From: Bradyrhizobium sp. CCBAU 051011
GTDB taxonomy: Bacteria > Pseudomonadota > Alphaproteobacteria > Rhizobiales > Xanthobacteraceae
Length of the DNA stretch: 64,000 bases
Direction of reading: 5' to 3'
Assembly (NCBI RefSeq): GCF_009930815.1
Contig: NZ_CP022222.1
Span: 5,002,501 to 5,066,500, forward strand
Part shown: positions 21,113 to 30,856 of the stretch, in pieces
Position numbering within the stretch: the first letter of the stretch is position 1
Layout of the letters: each line of letters opens with the position of its first letter
Translations under genes and position numbers: made by a program
Notes under the pieces: model-generated
Told to the model about the DNA's origin: nothing
Seen by the model: only the letters and a program-made list of their open reading frames with translations
Databases searched by the model: none

Positions 21113-21958
21113 ATGAAAACTCTTTACGATATTGTTGGCGCACTTCCGGACGACGACGCGGAAGATTTGCGAGTTGCATTTCGCAAGGCCGTTAAGGCGA
21201 ACCATCCTGACCTCAATCCCGGTAATCCGGAAGCTGCACACACGTTTCGGCGGATCGTGCGTGCTAACGCCATTCTGAGCGATCAACGGCAACGAGAGGC
21301 CTATGATCGGCTGCTCGAGGCCGCGCGCCGGCAGCAGCGCCAGAAGCCAAAGCGCAGTGCCTTCGCCGCCGCCATCCGCAGGCTCGGCGTTGACGCGATG
21401 GCGAGTGCGGTTGCGGCGACAGTGTTTATCGGTGGCTACCTGCTACTTAAGCCTGTGGAAAGGCTGCCGCTCGCTTCCGCAGCGGTGACTGAGATATCCA
21501 GGTACGAACCAGTGCAAACAGTCGCCGGCAGATCGACCGAACTATCTTCACAGGAGCGAGCCAGCCCAGGCGACAAGCTTGAAGATGTCGGGGCGGACCT
21601 GAATCCGCAGGACCTCAAAGAGCCGACCAAGGTGGCCAGCGTTTCACCTGCGGTGACGACAGGCAGTGCTTCTGCTGCAAGAGATGTTGTCCCGACTACT
21701 GACTCGAAGCCCAAAGACGTCAAATATTATCGCGAACGAGGCAGCTCGGCATATCGTAGCGGGGATCTGTACATCGCTTTGGCCAATTTCGATCTGGCGA
21801 TCCAGCAGGATCCCGCTTGTTCGGACTGCTATGTTGATCGCGGGATTGTCCTGCACCGTATGGGCGATCAGAAGGGTGCATTTTCCGATGTGGCCGAAGC
21901 CAAGCGCATTGATGCCTTGAGTAGAAGCAAGCCTGTTTCCGACGCCGGTACGCGCTAA
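21113..21958 (+). CDS. Membrane-anchored DnaJ-domain TPR protein
   Basis: 281 residues. Residues 3-66 are a J domain with the essential H31-P32-D33 (NHPDLNPG) and a helix IV region LSDQRQREAYDRLL. A membrane helix follows at about 95-113. A variable linker leads to a TPR pair at about 205-270 (YYRERGSSAYRSGDLYIALANFDLAIQQDP). It probably recruits DnaK to the membrane and binds a client through the TPRs, with the J domain in the cytoplasm and the TPRs on the far side if the helix spans once (inference). The stop codon lies inside a repeat element. Confidence 0.8.
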   Translation: MKTLYDIVGALPDDDAEDLRVAFRKAVKANHPDLNPGNPEAAHTFRRIVRANAILSDQRQREAYDRLLEAARRQQRQKPKRSAFAAAIRRLGVDAMASAVAATVFIGGYLLLKPVERLPLASAAVTEISRYEPVQTVAGRSTELSSQERASPGDKLEDVGADLNPQDLKEPTKVASVSPAVTTGSASAARDVVPTTDSKPKDVKYYRERGSSAYRSGDLYIALANFDLAIQQDPACSDCYVDRGIVLHRMGDQKGAFSDVAEAKRIDALSRSKPVSDAGTR

Positions 21959-21992
21959 CGGGTTTGCGCAGCGCGCGGCCCGATGACCGGCT
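21954..21992. repeat. Degenerate AACGGGT-type element overlapping a stop codon
   Basis: GCTAACGGGTTTGCGCAGCG followed by CGCGGCCCGATGACCGGCTC matches the AACGGGTCGCGC elements with several changes. It includes the TAA of the J-domain gene (21956-21958). Confidence 0.5.
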
Positions 21993-22163
21993 CTCTCGTA
22001 ACCTGCCGGCGCTTCTCAAACAGAATGGCGGATGGTGTTTCCGCCTTCCATCGCTGGTCCACGCCTGCGCGCCCGCCCGGCGCATTGCTGTGCCGCGTCC
22101 CTGGCATCTGGACATGGGCAGGCCGCATTGTCCAAGATCGCCGGCTAAACAGCGGAGGCGCCG

Positions 22164-23006
22164 ATGCCGATCATCGATTCACAGGTTCATGCCTATGAGG
22201 CGAACAGTCCGAAGCGGCCCTGGCACACCGTGCCGAACTGGCCCGATCACGTCACGGGTGACGAGATGGTGGCGGCGATGGACAAGGTTGGCGTCGACGG
22301 CGCGATCTTCATCTCGGCGTTTTCGTTGTACCGCTACGACGCCAGCTATGCCGTGGAAGTGCAGCGGGCGCATCCGGGCCGGCTCGCCATCGTCAAGCCG
22401 GTCGATCCTGATGATGCCGGTGTGGCCGACGTTGTCGCCGAATGGAAGAAGACGCCGGGTGCGGTCGGAATCCGCATCATGCTGAGGAAGGAGGCGGCGC
22501 GCGCGCCTGACGATCCCGGCCTCGACCGGATCGCGCGCGCGGCGGTTCGCCATGATTTTCCGGTCAACCTGCTGTGCTGGGACAATCTGGACGCGGGCAG
22601 GGTGCTGATCGATCGCCATCCAGACACGCGCTTCATCATCGACCATCTCGGCATCCTGCAGCCACGCGTGCCGCCGGCGCCGCCTGAGCCGTGGGCCGAC
22701 CTTCCGAAGGTGCTGGACCTCGCCAGGCGGCCGAACGCCGTGATCAAGGTCAGCGGTGCCTGCACGCTGTCGCGCGAGCCGTATCCTTATCCCGATATCT
22801 GGGACCCGCTGGCCCGCGTGTTCGATGCCTGGGGTTTCGATCGCTGCCTGTGGGGCACGGACTGGACGCGCGCGTTCGCCGTCGTCAATTACGAGCAGGC
22901 CGTCGAGCCTTTCCTCAAGACGAGCCGCTTGAGCGACACCGAGCGGGCGATGCTGATGGGCGGCGCCTGCGCCAGGGCCTATGGCTGGTGGCCGAAGAAG
23001 GGTTAG
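22164..23006 (+). CDS. Amidohydrolase-family (amidohydrolase_2 type) TIM-barrel hydrolase
   Basis: 280 residues. IIDSQVHAYE at the N-terminus takes the place of the usual HxH motif, with Gln where the first His should be; FIIDHLG, IKVSGAC and CLWGTDWTRA near the C-terminus are typical strand-end motifs of the amidohydrolase_2 family (PDC hydrolase / decarboxylase-like). The lost His suggests one-metal or metal-free chemistry. Substrate unknown; the neighbouring importer operon may bring it in. Its TAG overlaps the TAA of the convergent ATPase gene (23003-23006). Confidence 0.75.
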   Translation: MPIIDSQVHAYEANSPKRPWHTVPNWPDHVTGDEMVAAMDKVGVDGAIFISAFSLYRYDASYAVEVQRAHPGRLAIVKPVDPDDAGVADVVAEWKKTPGAVGIRIMLRKEAARAPDDPGLDRIARAAVRHDFPVNLLCWDNLDAGRVLIDRHPDTRFIIDHLGILQPRVPPAPPEPWADLPKVLDLARRPNAVIKVSGACTLSREPYPYPDIWDPLARVFDAWGFDRCLWGTDWTRAFAVVNYEQAVEPFLKTSRLSDTERAMLMGGACARAYGWWPKKG

Positions 23007-24025
23007 TGTGAGGCCAACGCCGTCTGACCGGCAATCTCGTCGGCTCGCCAGCAGCGGACCGAGTGCCCGTCAGGCCGCGTTTCAAGCGGCGGCACAGGCT
23101 CACGATGGCACACGGCTTCCGCGTAACGACAGCGCGGACTGAACGCACATCCCTCTGGCGGACTGAGCGGATTGGGAAGCTCGCCCTTTGTCGTCGCGAG
23201 CGGTGCATGGCGTAGCGGATCGGGAATGGCGGCGATAAGGGTTCGCGTATACGGGTGCGCCGGCCGTTCGAAGATTTCGCGCCAGTCGCCTGTCTCGACA
23301 ATGCGGCCGAGATACATGACGGCGACCCTGTCGCTCATGTGCTCGACAACGCCGAGGTCGTGGCTGATCATGATGTAGGAGAGGCCGAGAGTTTCCTTCA
23401 ATTCCAGCAGCAGATTGATGATCTGGGCACGGATAGAGACATCCAGCGCCGATACAGGTTCGTCGCAGATGACAATCTTGGGATTGAGGATCAGCGCGCG
23501 AGCGATGCCGATGCGCTGACGCTGGCCTCCCGAGAATTCATGCGGGTAGCGGCCAGCTTGTTCGGGCCGGAGGCCCACGTGCCTGAGCATCGTCGCGACG
23601 CGTTCCTCGATCTCGCTTTTGGCCGTCACACCATGCAGGCGCAACGGGGCTTCAAGCGTGCGACGAACGGTCTGACGTGGATTGAGGGAGGCGTAGGGAT
23701 CCTGAAACACGATTTGTACGATGCGGGCCAATGCTTTGCGATCGCCCGACTGCCGGCCCGTCACGACCTGCCCGTCCAGCACGATGCGGCCTCGCGTCGG
23801 CATCTGCAGGCCAAGTATCGAAAGCGCGACAGTGGATTTGCCACAACCGGACTCGCCAACGAGACCAAGGCATTCACCGCGCTTCAGTTCGAGATCGATG
23901 CCGTCGACCGCGCGCAACAGCCGCCGGCCGCCGCCCAGCAAGCCGCCACCAACCGGAAAATGGACCGCGAGATCCTCCACGCTGAGGATGACATCGTCAC
24001 CAAATCTTCCCGCAGGCTCATGCAT
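23003..24025 (-). CDS. Dipeptide/oligopeptide-type ABC transporter ATPase (DppF-like)
   Basis: 340 residues from ATG 24025, which overlaps the stop of the preceding ATPase gene by 8 nt; longer in-frame extensions read through that gene and are rejected. Walker A GESGCGKST, signature FSGGQRQRIGIARAL, Walker B VICDEPVSALD, then the C-terminal oligo_HPY extension with four Cys near the end (EGCAFSPRCRYAEAVCHREPVPPL), which in this class can hold an iron-sulfur cluster. Last gene of a five-gene importer operon. Confidence 0.88.
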   Translation of the reverse strand: MHEPAGRFGDDVILSVEDLAVHFPVGGGLLGGGRRLLRAVDGIDLELKRGECLGLVGESGCGKSTVALSILGLQMPTRGRIVLDGQVVTGRQSGDRKALARIVQIVFQDPYASLNPRQTVRRTLEAPLRLHGVTAKSEIEERVATMLRHVGLRPEQAGRYPHEFSGGQRQRIGIARALILNPKIVICDEPVSALDVSIRAQIINLLLELKETLGLSYIMISHDLGVVEHMSDRVAVMYLGRIVETGDWREIFERPAHPYTRTLIAAIPDPLRHAPLATTKGELPNPLSPPEGCAFSPRCRYAEAVCHREPVPPLETRPDGHSVRCWRADEIAGQTALASH

Positions 24026-24998
24026 GGTGATGGCACCTGACGAATCCGCCTGCACCGAGCAACGTCGTCTCCGGCGCGGTGGTCCGGCAAATGTCGGTCG
24101 CCCGCGTGCAACGCGGATTGAACCGGCAGCCGCTCGGGAAATCCGCGATTGCCGGCACGACGCCCGCGATCTCCCTGAGCCGCGTTCGGCCCAGTGCTGC
24201 GCGACTCCCCAGCCGCGGCAGCGAGTCGACCAGGCCTTGCGTATAGGGATGCGCGCATGCGCGGAAGATATCGGCCGAGCCGCGCTCCTCGACAATGCGA
24301 CCGGCATACATGACGGCGACGCGGCGGCAGACATTGGCAACCAGGCCCAGATCGTGGCTGATCATCAAAATAGCCGTACCTCTTTCGGCGCATAAATTCC
24401 GCATCAGCTCGATGATCTCCGCTTGCACCGTCACGTCGAGCGCGGTTGTCGGCTCGTCGGCGATCAGAAGATCAGGCCCACATGCGAGTGCGATGGCGAT
24501 CATCACGCGTTGACGCATGCCGCCCGAAAGCTGGTGCGGGTAATCGTTCACCCGCCGCTCGGGTGCAGGGACGCGGACGCTCGCGAGCGCCTCGACGGCC
24601 AGTTGGTTTGCTTCCCGCCAGCTCTTGCCCTTGTGCAGCACGAACATTTCGGCGATCTGCCGGCCAACGGGCGAGACCGGATTAAGCGCCGTCATCGGCT
24701 CCTGGAAGATCATGGCGATGCGATGGCCGCGCAGCGCGCGTTGCTCGGCCGCCGGTAGTCCCTGGATCTCCCGGCCCTCAAATCGTATGGCGCCGGCGCC
24801 GATCGAAAGCGGCTGGCGCAACAGGCCGATCAGCGCGAGCGCCGTAATACTCTTGCCGCTGCCGGATTCGCCGACAAGGCCGAATGTCTCGCCACGATCG
24901 ATGCGGAACGAAACATCCTCGACCGCCGCAACATGGCTCGATCCGACATCGAGATCGATGCGCAGATCTTCGACTTCGATCAGGGGAGGGCCCGTCAT
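24018..24998 (-). CDS. Dipeptide/oligopeptide-type ABC transporter ATPase (DppD-like)
   Basis: 326 residues. Walker A GESGSGKSI, signature LSGGMRQRVMIAIAL, Walker B LLIADEPTTALD, H-loop ISHD. C-terminal Cys-containing oligo_HPY tail (GCRFNPRCTRATDICRTTAPE). Pairs with the downstream ATPase to energise the importer. Start overlaps the stop of the permease gene by 4 nt, indicating translational coupling. Confidence 0.9.
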   Translation of the reverse strand: MTGPPLIEVEDLRIDLDVGSSHVAAVEDVSFRIDRGETFGLVGESGSGKSITALALIGLLRQPLSIGAGAIRFEGREIQGLPAAEQRALRGHRIAMIFQEPMTALNPVSPVGRQIAEMFVLHKGKSWREANQLAVEALASVRVPAPERRVNDYPHQLSGGMRQRVMIAIALACGPDLLIADEPTTALDVTVQAEIIELMRNLCAERGTAILMISHDLGLVANVCRRVAVMYAGRIVEERGSADIFRACAHPYTQGLVDSLPRLGSRAALGRTRLREIAGVVPAIADFPSGCRFNPRCTRATDICRTTAPETTLLGAGGFVRCHHHA

Positions 24999-25816
24999 GT
25001 GCGCCGGCTCCGCGACTGTGGATCGAGAATGTCACGCAAGCCATCGCCGAGCAGATTGAGGCCGAGCACCGTCAGGAATATGGCGAGGCCCGGGAAAATC
25101 GAGAGCCACGGCGCCGTTGTGATCTGGTCGCGGGCCTCCGACAGCATGCTGCCCCAGCTTGGATAGGGCGGGCGGATTCCGAGGCCAAGGAACGAAAGTG
25201 CGGCTTCGGCCAATACCGCGCCGCCCATGCCCAGCGTGCCGATCACAATGATGGGTCCCAGCATGTTCGGCAGCAGCTGTGTGATCATGATGCGCAAATC
25301 GCCGTAGCCGAGCACCCTTGCGGCCTGCACATAGCCCTGGCTCTTGAGCGAGAGCGTCGAGGCACGTGCGATCCGGCAAGTGAACGACCAGTTGGTCAGC
25401 CCGAGCGCGATCAGCAGGCTGGTCAGGCCGGGTCCAAGCACCGCCATGATGGCAAGCGCGAAGATCAGCGAGGGGATCGCGAGCATGAGGTTGGTCAGCC
25501 CATTGACGAAGTCGTCCCACCAGCCGCCCCAATAACCCGCGGTCAGGCCCAGCGTCACGCCGATGACGCTGTTGACCAACTGCGAGACGATGCCGACCGT
25601 CAGCGAGATCCGCGCGCCGTGCACGACGCGGGAGTAAATGTCGCGGCCCTGCGCATCGGTGCCGAACCACCAGATCCAGCTCGGCGGCTCTTCCGCATTC
25701 ATGAGATTGGCGTCCATGACAGGATCGGTATGCGCCAGCCAGGGCGCGAACAGGCCGACGAAGATCGCAAGCGCGAACAACGCCCCGCCGATGATGAGAC
25801 TGGCTCCGAGCTTCAT
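24995..25816 (-). CDS. ABC transporter permease (DppC-like)
   Basis: 273 residues, N-terminal helix at about 6-28, then the DppC-type periplasmic loop (FGTDAQGRDIYSRVVHGARISL) and five further helices. The EAA loop is at ARVLGYGDLRIMITQLLPN. Inner-membrane half of the permease pair; second half encoded 67 nt upstream. Confidence 0.88.
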   Translation of the reverse strand: MKLGASLIIGGALFALAIFVGLFAPWLAHTDPVMDANLMNAEEPPSWIWWFGTDAQGRDIYSRVVHGARISLTVGIVSQLVNSVIGVTLGLTAGYWGGWWDDFVNGLTNLMLAIPSLIFALAIMAVLGPGLTSLLIALGLTNWSFTCRIARASTLSLKSQGYVQAARVLGYGDLRIMITQLLPNMLGPIIVIGTLGMGGAVLAEAALSFLGLGIRPPYPSWGSMLSEARDQITTAPWLSIFPGLAIFLTVLGLNLLGDGLRDILDPQSRSRRT

Positions 25817-25883
25817 CGCGGTCGCCCTGCCGCGGCAGGCGGTTCAGTCAATCGCGCACGGGCGTGATGGAGCCAATCACCGC

Positions 25884-26819
25884 TCATGCGTATCTGATCC
25901 TGGGATCGATCACGCCATAGAGCACGTCAATCAACATATTGGTCGCGAGAAAGAACAGCACCACAACGAAAATAGAGCCTTGGACGGCAGGAATGTCGCG
26001 CTGCAGCACACTGTCGACGAGCAGCGAACCGATGCCCGGCCAGGAGAACAATTTCTCGACCACGACCGCCTGGCCCATCAACGCGCCGAATTGCAGGCCG
26101 ATCGTCGTGAGAATGATGACGAGGGCATTGCGCATCACATGCCACTTCACGACTCGGGTCTCGCTCATGCCCTTCGAGCGCGCCGTCCGAACGAAATCCG
26201 CGGTCATGATCTCGAGAACCGCGGCGCGCGTCGTCCGTGCCAGCAGCGCCATAGGCGAGACGCCGAGTGTCACCGCAGGCAGGATCAGATATTTGAGCCC
26301 CCCATCGCCATAGCCAAAACTCGGCAGCCAGCCGAGTTTCAACGCAAACAGGTACATTAGCAGCAGCCCCAGCCAGAACTTGGCCATCGAAAGGCCCGAC
26401 ACCGCCAAGACCATCGAGATCGTGTCGACGATGCTGCCCGGTCTTAGCGCTGCGATGAAGCCGAGCGGTACGCCGATCACAATCGAAAACGTCATGGCGG
26501 CGAATATCAATTGCAGCGTCGGCCACATCCGTTTGGCGAGCATGGTCGTGACCGGCTCGCGCGTCCGGAACGACGTCCCCAAATCCCCCGTCGCGAGCTT
26601 GGCAATGTAGGCGCCGAAGCGGACGTAGACGGGATCGTCGAGTCCGAGCTGCTTTTTCATGCGCTCCACGACCTGCGGGTCGGTCGGACCCCGGCCGTCA
26701 TCGTTCATGCTCGATACGATGCTGCCCGGAACGACGCTGAACAGCACAAAGATCACCAGCACCACAGCCAGCACGGTCGGAACGGTTTGCAGGATTCGAC
26801 GGATCAGGAAGGCGAGCAT
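25884..26819 (-). CDS. ABC transporter permease (DppB-like)
   Basis: 311 residues. First helix at 7-29 (IRRILQTVPTVLAVVLVIFVLF), long periplasmic loop (DPVYVRFGAYIAKLATGDLGTSF), then five helices with the EAA loop TARSKGMSETRVVKWHVMRNAL. Standard DppB topology. Same operon as the binding protein 60 nt upstream. Confidence 0.88.
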   Translation of the reverse strand: MLAFLIRRILQTVPTVLAVVLVIFVLFSVVPGSIVSSMNDDGRGPTDPQVVERMKKQLGLDDPVYVRFGAYIAKLATGDLGTSFRTREPVTTMLAKRMWPTLQLIFAAMTFSIVIGVPLGFIAALRPGSIVDTISMVLAVSGLSMAKFWLGLLLMYLFALKLGWLPSFGYGDGGLKYLILPAVTLGVSPMALLARTTRAAVLEIMTADFVRTARSKGMSETRVVKWHVMRNALVIILTTIGLQFGALMGQAVVVEKLFSWPGIGSLLVDSVLQRDIPAVQGSIFVVVLFFLATNMLIDVLYGVIDPRIRYA

Positions 26820-26879
26820 TGGAACTGTTCCTCCCTCCCGCCATCGTTTTTTGCGATGGAGGGAGGGTGAGCGCGCGCG

Positions 26880-28475
26880 TCACTTCGCGGGCGAGGTTTC
26901 ATCGACCCAGAGGTCTTCGACGTTTTGATGGGTCAGTTCCGTCGCATTCAACTGAACACCCTTGAGCCACGGCTGCACCGCCATGACCGCCTTGTTGTAG
27001 TTGAAGAACCAGACCGGCGCTTCGTCATAGAGCAGGGCATTGGCTTTTTGCAGCAGCTGGACGCGCTTGGCGGAATCGTCGGTCTGCCCGGCCTCATCGA
27101 TCATCTTGTCGAAGTCCGCGTTCTTGAAGGCCGTGTAGTTGCAGGCCGATTGCGGTGTCGATGAATGGAAGCACTTCAGCGCCGCCTGGGGATCCGGACC
27201 TGTCGCCATGGAATAGACATAGGCCTGGAAGTCGCCCTTCTTAATTGCCTCCGCCAGCACCGCGGTCTCGACCTGCTTGACCTTCACCTTGATGCCTACC
27301 CGGTCCAGCATCGGGATAATGGCCTCGACGATCGGCAGGCCCCAGCTTTCATTCTGACTGGTCGTCCATTCGAATTCAAAGCCTGTGGGATAGCCGGCGT
27401 CGGCGAGCAACTGCTTTGCTTTCGCGGGATCGAAGGCGTAGGGCTTCATGGCCTTGTCGTAGAGCGGCGAGGTCGGGGTCAGAGGCAGCCAGCTCGTGGC
27501 GCGATAGGCCTTGTTCTTGACCAGCTTGCTGATGATCAGGTCGGTATCGATCGCGTGGTTGATCGCCTGCCGGACCCGCTTGTCGGCGAACGGCTTGAAT
27601 GCCGGGTTCATCCCCATGTGACGCGTGAAGACCTCGGCGACTTCAGCGATAGTACCCTTGAGGTTGGGGTCGGCCTGATAGGCGACATACTGCGCCGGCC
27701 CGAGCACCGAGGTGTCGATTTCCTTGTTGCGGAAGGCGACATCGCGCGCCGCGGCTTCGCCCATGATCGAGACGATGAGCTTGTCGGCATACGGCTTGCC
27801 GGGCTTGTAGAACCGGTCCCATCGCTCGAGGACGACGCGCGATCCCGGCACGTGCTCGACAAACTTGAATGGCCCAAGGCCGATCGGTTTCTGGATGAAG
27901 CCTTCCTTGGCACCCTCATCGGCGGGATAGACCGAGGTCAGCGCGGTGAAGAAATAGAAACCTGGATCGACTTTCTCGGTCAGCTTCATTTCGAGCGTGA
28001 AGTCGTCGATCTTCTTTAAGCCCGAGATTTCCTTGGCCTGGCCCTTCTCGACCTCGGCCGCGCCCTCGATCACGCGGACAAAACGCGCGCCGGGATAGGC
28101 CTTGGTGCCGTCCATGATGCGATTGAAGCTCCAGATGACGTCGTCAGCCGTCATCCTGCGACCGTGGTGGAAATAAGCGTCGTCGCGCAGCTTGAAGGTA
28201 TGAACAAGTCCTCCACCGGAGACGATGACCTCCTTAGCAAGCTCCGGAACCGGTTTGCCCTCCGCGGAGTCCCAAATGTAGAGCGACCGATGCAGGCCCT
28301 TGGCGACTATCTCGTCCTGGGCGCGCTGTGTCGTATGAATGTCCATGCTGGTGAAACTCGAGCCATAGGGCGCCGTCATGCGAATGGTTCCGCCCTTGCG
28401 CGGTGTCTGGGCTTCCGCCGTGGCGGAGAGCGCCAGTCCCAAACCAGCCACGATCGCAATCTTCTTGAACATCAT
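26880..28475 (-). CDS. Family 5 extracellular solute-binding protein
   Basis: 531 residues. Two adjacent Met codons start a signal peptide (FKKIAIVAGLGLALSATAEAQ); GGGGGAG lies 6 nt upstream. SBP_bac_5 features: KGGTIRMTAPYGSSFTSMDIH, IWSFNRIMDGTKAYPG, GLGPFKFVEHVPGSRVVLERWDRF. Members bind di/oligopeptides or other solutes; ligand unknown. First gene of the operon; the convergent amidohydrolase may act on the imported compound. Confidence 0.88.
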   Translation of the reverse strand: MMFKKIAIVAGLGLALSATAEAQTPRKGGTIRMTAPYGSSFTSMDIHTTQRAQDEIVAKGLHRSLYIWDSAEGKPVPELAKEVIVSGGGLVHTFKLRDDAYFHHGRRMTADDVIWSFNRIMDGTKAYPGARFVRVIEGAAEVEKGQAKEISGLKKIDDFTLEMKLTEKVDPGFYFFTALTSVYPADEGAKEGFIQKPIGLGPFKFVEHVPGSRVVLERWDRFYKPGKPYADKLIVSIMGEAAARDVAFRNKEIDTSVLGPAQYVAYQADPNLKGTIAEVAEVFTRHMGMNPAFKPFADKRVRQAINHAIDTDLIISKLVKNKAYRATSWLPLTPTSPLYDKAMKPYAFDPAKAKQLLADAGYPTGFEFEWTTSQNESWGLPIVEAIIPMLDRVGIKVKVKQVETAVLAEAIKKGDFQAYVYSMATGPDPQAALKCFHSSTPQSACNYTAFKNADFDKMIDEAGQTDDSAKRVQLLQKANALLYDEAPVWFFNYNKAVMAVQPWLKGVQLNATELTHQNVEDLWVDETSPAK

Positions 28476-29089
28476 TGTTCTCCCCCGCAGTGCACGAGTA
28501 TTCCGATCAGCGAGTTGACCACTCGCAGCATGTCGAGCGCAAGATCCTCGTTTCGCGTTGATGGCGATCGGACCAATACTTGTGCAGCGTCAAGGCGAGG
28601 CCTGGACGACCATGGAAAGGTAGACCGTGGTGCTGGTCCGAGGTGTCGTGGGCAGCCTCGCTACGGCGGACCAGACGCCAGCCCGCCCCGCGCCGTAGCC
28701 GGAGTCAGCTCAAGGTTGCCGCAACCGACGGGCGCTCCACAAAAAAACAACAATCCGGTCAACTAATAGCGGTTGCATCGAGGGACATGTCATGGTGCAC
28801 CGCACCGACATCGCCAGAGGCAGCATGGGGCAGGCCGGCCCACGCAACGGTCGCATGTGCCGCCGTGCACTGAATAGTGCACTCCTCGAAAACAAATCCT
28901 TCGCCCGAACCGCTGCCCGCTTCTCACCCAGGCGACAAGAAGTGCTGCCGTCTCCTCACGACGGTCGTTCCGCCCGTCCACGCCATCTAGCTCTAACTCC
29001 TGACCCTATGAGGCTTTGACAACAGAGTATCCCTTGCAAGGGTCGCGAGAAAATTCGGCCCAACAAACAACTACAAAGGGAGGACGCAG
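28476..29089. other. Divergent promoter region, nothing specific recognised
   Basis: 613 nt between the importer operon and the dehydrogenase operon. It should hold both promoters, but I could not fix a -35/-10 pair or operator. A strong ribosome site AGGGAGGA at 29077-29084 serves the dehydrogenase gene. Confidence 0.5.
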
Positions 29090-30829
29090 ATGATTTTCCA
29101 TGAACGATATGTCGTCGGCTGTGCCGCGCTGGCGGCGGCTGCCCTGGTCGCGGCCTCGCCAACGCGCGCTCAAGTGCCGACGCAGCCGCAAGAGGCGGCC
29201 CTGAATGCCGAGGCGGCCCAGAACGACTGGCCGACCTATCACGGCACCTACAAGTCCTACCATTACAGCGGCCTCGACCAGATCAATACCGGCAACGTCA
29301 AGAATCTCGAAGTCGCCTGGATGCATTTTCCCGAGCGCGCCACCCGCGGCATTCAGTCAACGCCGCTGGCCCTTGACGGCGTGCTGTACTATTCGGGCTC
29401 CTACAGCCGAGTCTACGCGCTGGACGGCGCGACGGGCAAGACAATCTGGGCCTATGCGCCGGAACTCGACGAGGACCTGGTCTCCAAGCAGACGCACTCG
29501 CCATACAACCGCGGCATCGCCATCGGACACGGCAATCTCTACGTCGGCACGGTCGATGGGCGGCTGATCGCGCTCGATCTGAAGACCGGCAAGCCGGTGT
29601 GGGATACGAAGCTGCTGGATTCCAAGAAGATGACCGTCGGCTTCACCGGCGCGCCGCTGGTGGTCAAGGACAAGGTGATCATCGGCGCCCAGGGCGGCGA
29701 ATGGCCCCATCGCGGACCGATCTTCGGCGTCGAAGGCAAGACCGGAGCGAAGAAATGGGAGTTCTTCACGGTCGCCGGTACCGAGGAGGCCATGAAGACC
29801 TGGGGTGGTGACTCCTGGCGGACCGGCGGCGGCGGCGGCTGGATGCCCGGAACCTATGACCCGGAAACCAATTCGGTGTGGTGGGGCACCGCCAACCCGG
29901 CACCGCTCTATGACTGGGCGGGCGCGGACTGGAAGAAGAGCGGACCGCGGCCGGGAGAGAATCTCTATACGACGTCGGTCATCGCGCTCGATCCCGATAC
30001 TGGCAAGCTCAAATTCTACCACCAGGAGCTGCCGCACGATGCCTGGGACTTCGACTCTTCCGTCGGCGAGTTCGTCATGATCGACCGGGGCGGCAAGAAG
30101 CTCGTCGTGCACGCCAACAAGGGCGGACACATCTTCGTCTATGATCGTTCCAACGCCAAGATCGAGAACGTCTGGCAGCTGGTAAAGAACATCAACTTCG
30201 TCAAGAGCATCGATCCGAAGACCGGCGAACTGATCGGTCGCCGCGACCTCGCGGAAGGCAAGGCGGACCCGCCATTGTGCCCGGCAGTCATGGGCGGCAT
30301 CAGCTGGAACTCTGGCGCCTACAGCCCGAAGAACGGGCTCTTCTACCGGATCGGGCAGGAGTGGTGCATGGAGATAACCGTCGAGAAGACTACGCCGATC
30401 CTGGAGCCGATGGCCCAGCTCCACATCGGCGCCACGTTCAAGCCTGTGGCGCCTCCGGACGGGCCAGCCCGTGGTCATCTTAGCGCCCGCGACCCGGTCA
30501 CCGGCGAAAAGAAGTGGGAGATCAACTACAAGTACCCGCCGCTCGCCAGCGTTCTCGCCACTGCGGGCAATCTGGTATTCGTGCCCGACGCCGAAGGCAT
30601 CGTGCACGCCTACAATGCGGACACCGGCGAAGAGCTCTGGTCGCGCAACAACGGCATCGGGCATAATGCCGGTATCATCAGCTACATGGCCGGTGGCAAG
30701 CAGTACATCGCCGTACCGGCGGGCTGGGGAACCCTGGTAAGCGACGAATTTGTCGCGCTCTTTGGCGAGCCGTTCAAGAGCATGACGAAGAATACCGGTG
30801 CCCTGATTGTCTTCGCGCTCAGACAGTGA
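29090..30829 (+). CDS. PQQ-dependent alcohol dehydrogenase, XoxF-like but without the Cys-Cys pair
   Basis: 579 residues with signal peptide (cleavage near residue 27). Eight-bladed propeller with W-motifs. The catalytic Asp is D320 in HDAWDFD; D322 is the extra Asp that marks lanthanide-type (XoxF-like) enzymes, where calcium MxaF has Ala. Further metal/PQQ residues fit: E204 in GGEWPHRG, N269 in GTANPAP. The adjacent cysteines of MxaF, XoxF and ExaA, expected in the CCDxxNRG region, are replaced by HSPYNRG (136-142). There is no haem domain, and a separate cytochrome gene follows. Substrate uncertain; a periplasmic alcohol oxidation is likely. Confidence 0.82.
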   Translation: MIFHERYVVGCAALAAAALVAASPTRAQVPTQPQEAALNAEAAQNDWPTYHGTYKSYHYSGLDQINTGNVKNLEVAWMHFPERATRGIQSTPLALDGVLYYSGSYSRVYALDGATGKTIWAYAPELDEDLVSKQTHSPYNRGIAIGHGNLYVGTVDGRLIALDLKTGKPVWDTKLLDSKKMTVGFTGAPLVVKDKVIIGAQGGEWPHRGPIFGVEGKTGAKKWEFFTVAGTEEAMKTWGGDSWRTGGGGGWMPGTYDPETNSVWWGTANPAPLYDWAGADWKKSGPRPGENLYTTSVIALDPDTGKLKFYHQELPHDAWDFDSSVGEFVMIDRGGKKLVVHANKGGHIFVYDRSNAKIENVWQLVKNINFVKSIDPKTGELIGRRDLAEGKADPPLCPAVMGGISWNSGAYSPKNGLFYRIGQEWCMEITVEKTTPILEPMAQLHIGATFKPVAPPDGPARGHLSARDPVTGEKKWEINYKYPPLASVLATAGNLVFVPDAEGIVHAYNADTGEELWSRNNGIGHNAGIISYMAGGKQYIAVPAGWGTLVSDEFVALFGEPFKSMTKNTGALIVFALRQ

Positions 30830-30856
30830 CGATGGCGTGGGCGGCAGGGATCCATC

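Noticed and set aside
24026..24340. N-terminal extension of the DppF-like ATPase
   Set aside because: It reads the DppD-like gene in another frame; the ATG at 24025 fits coupling.
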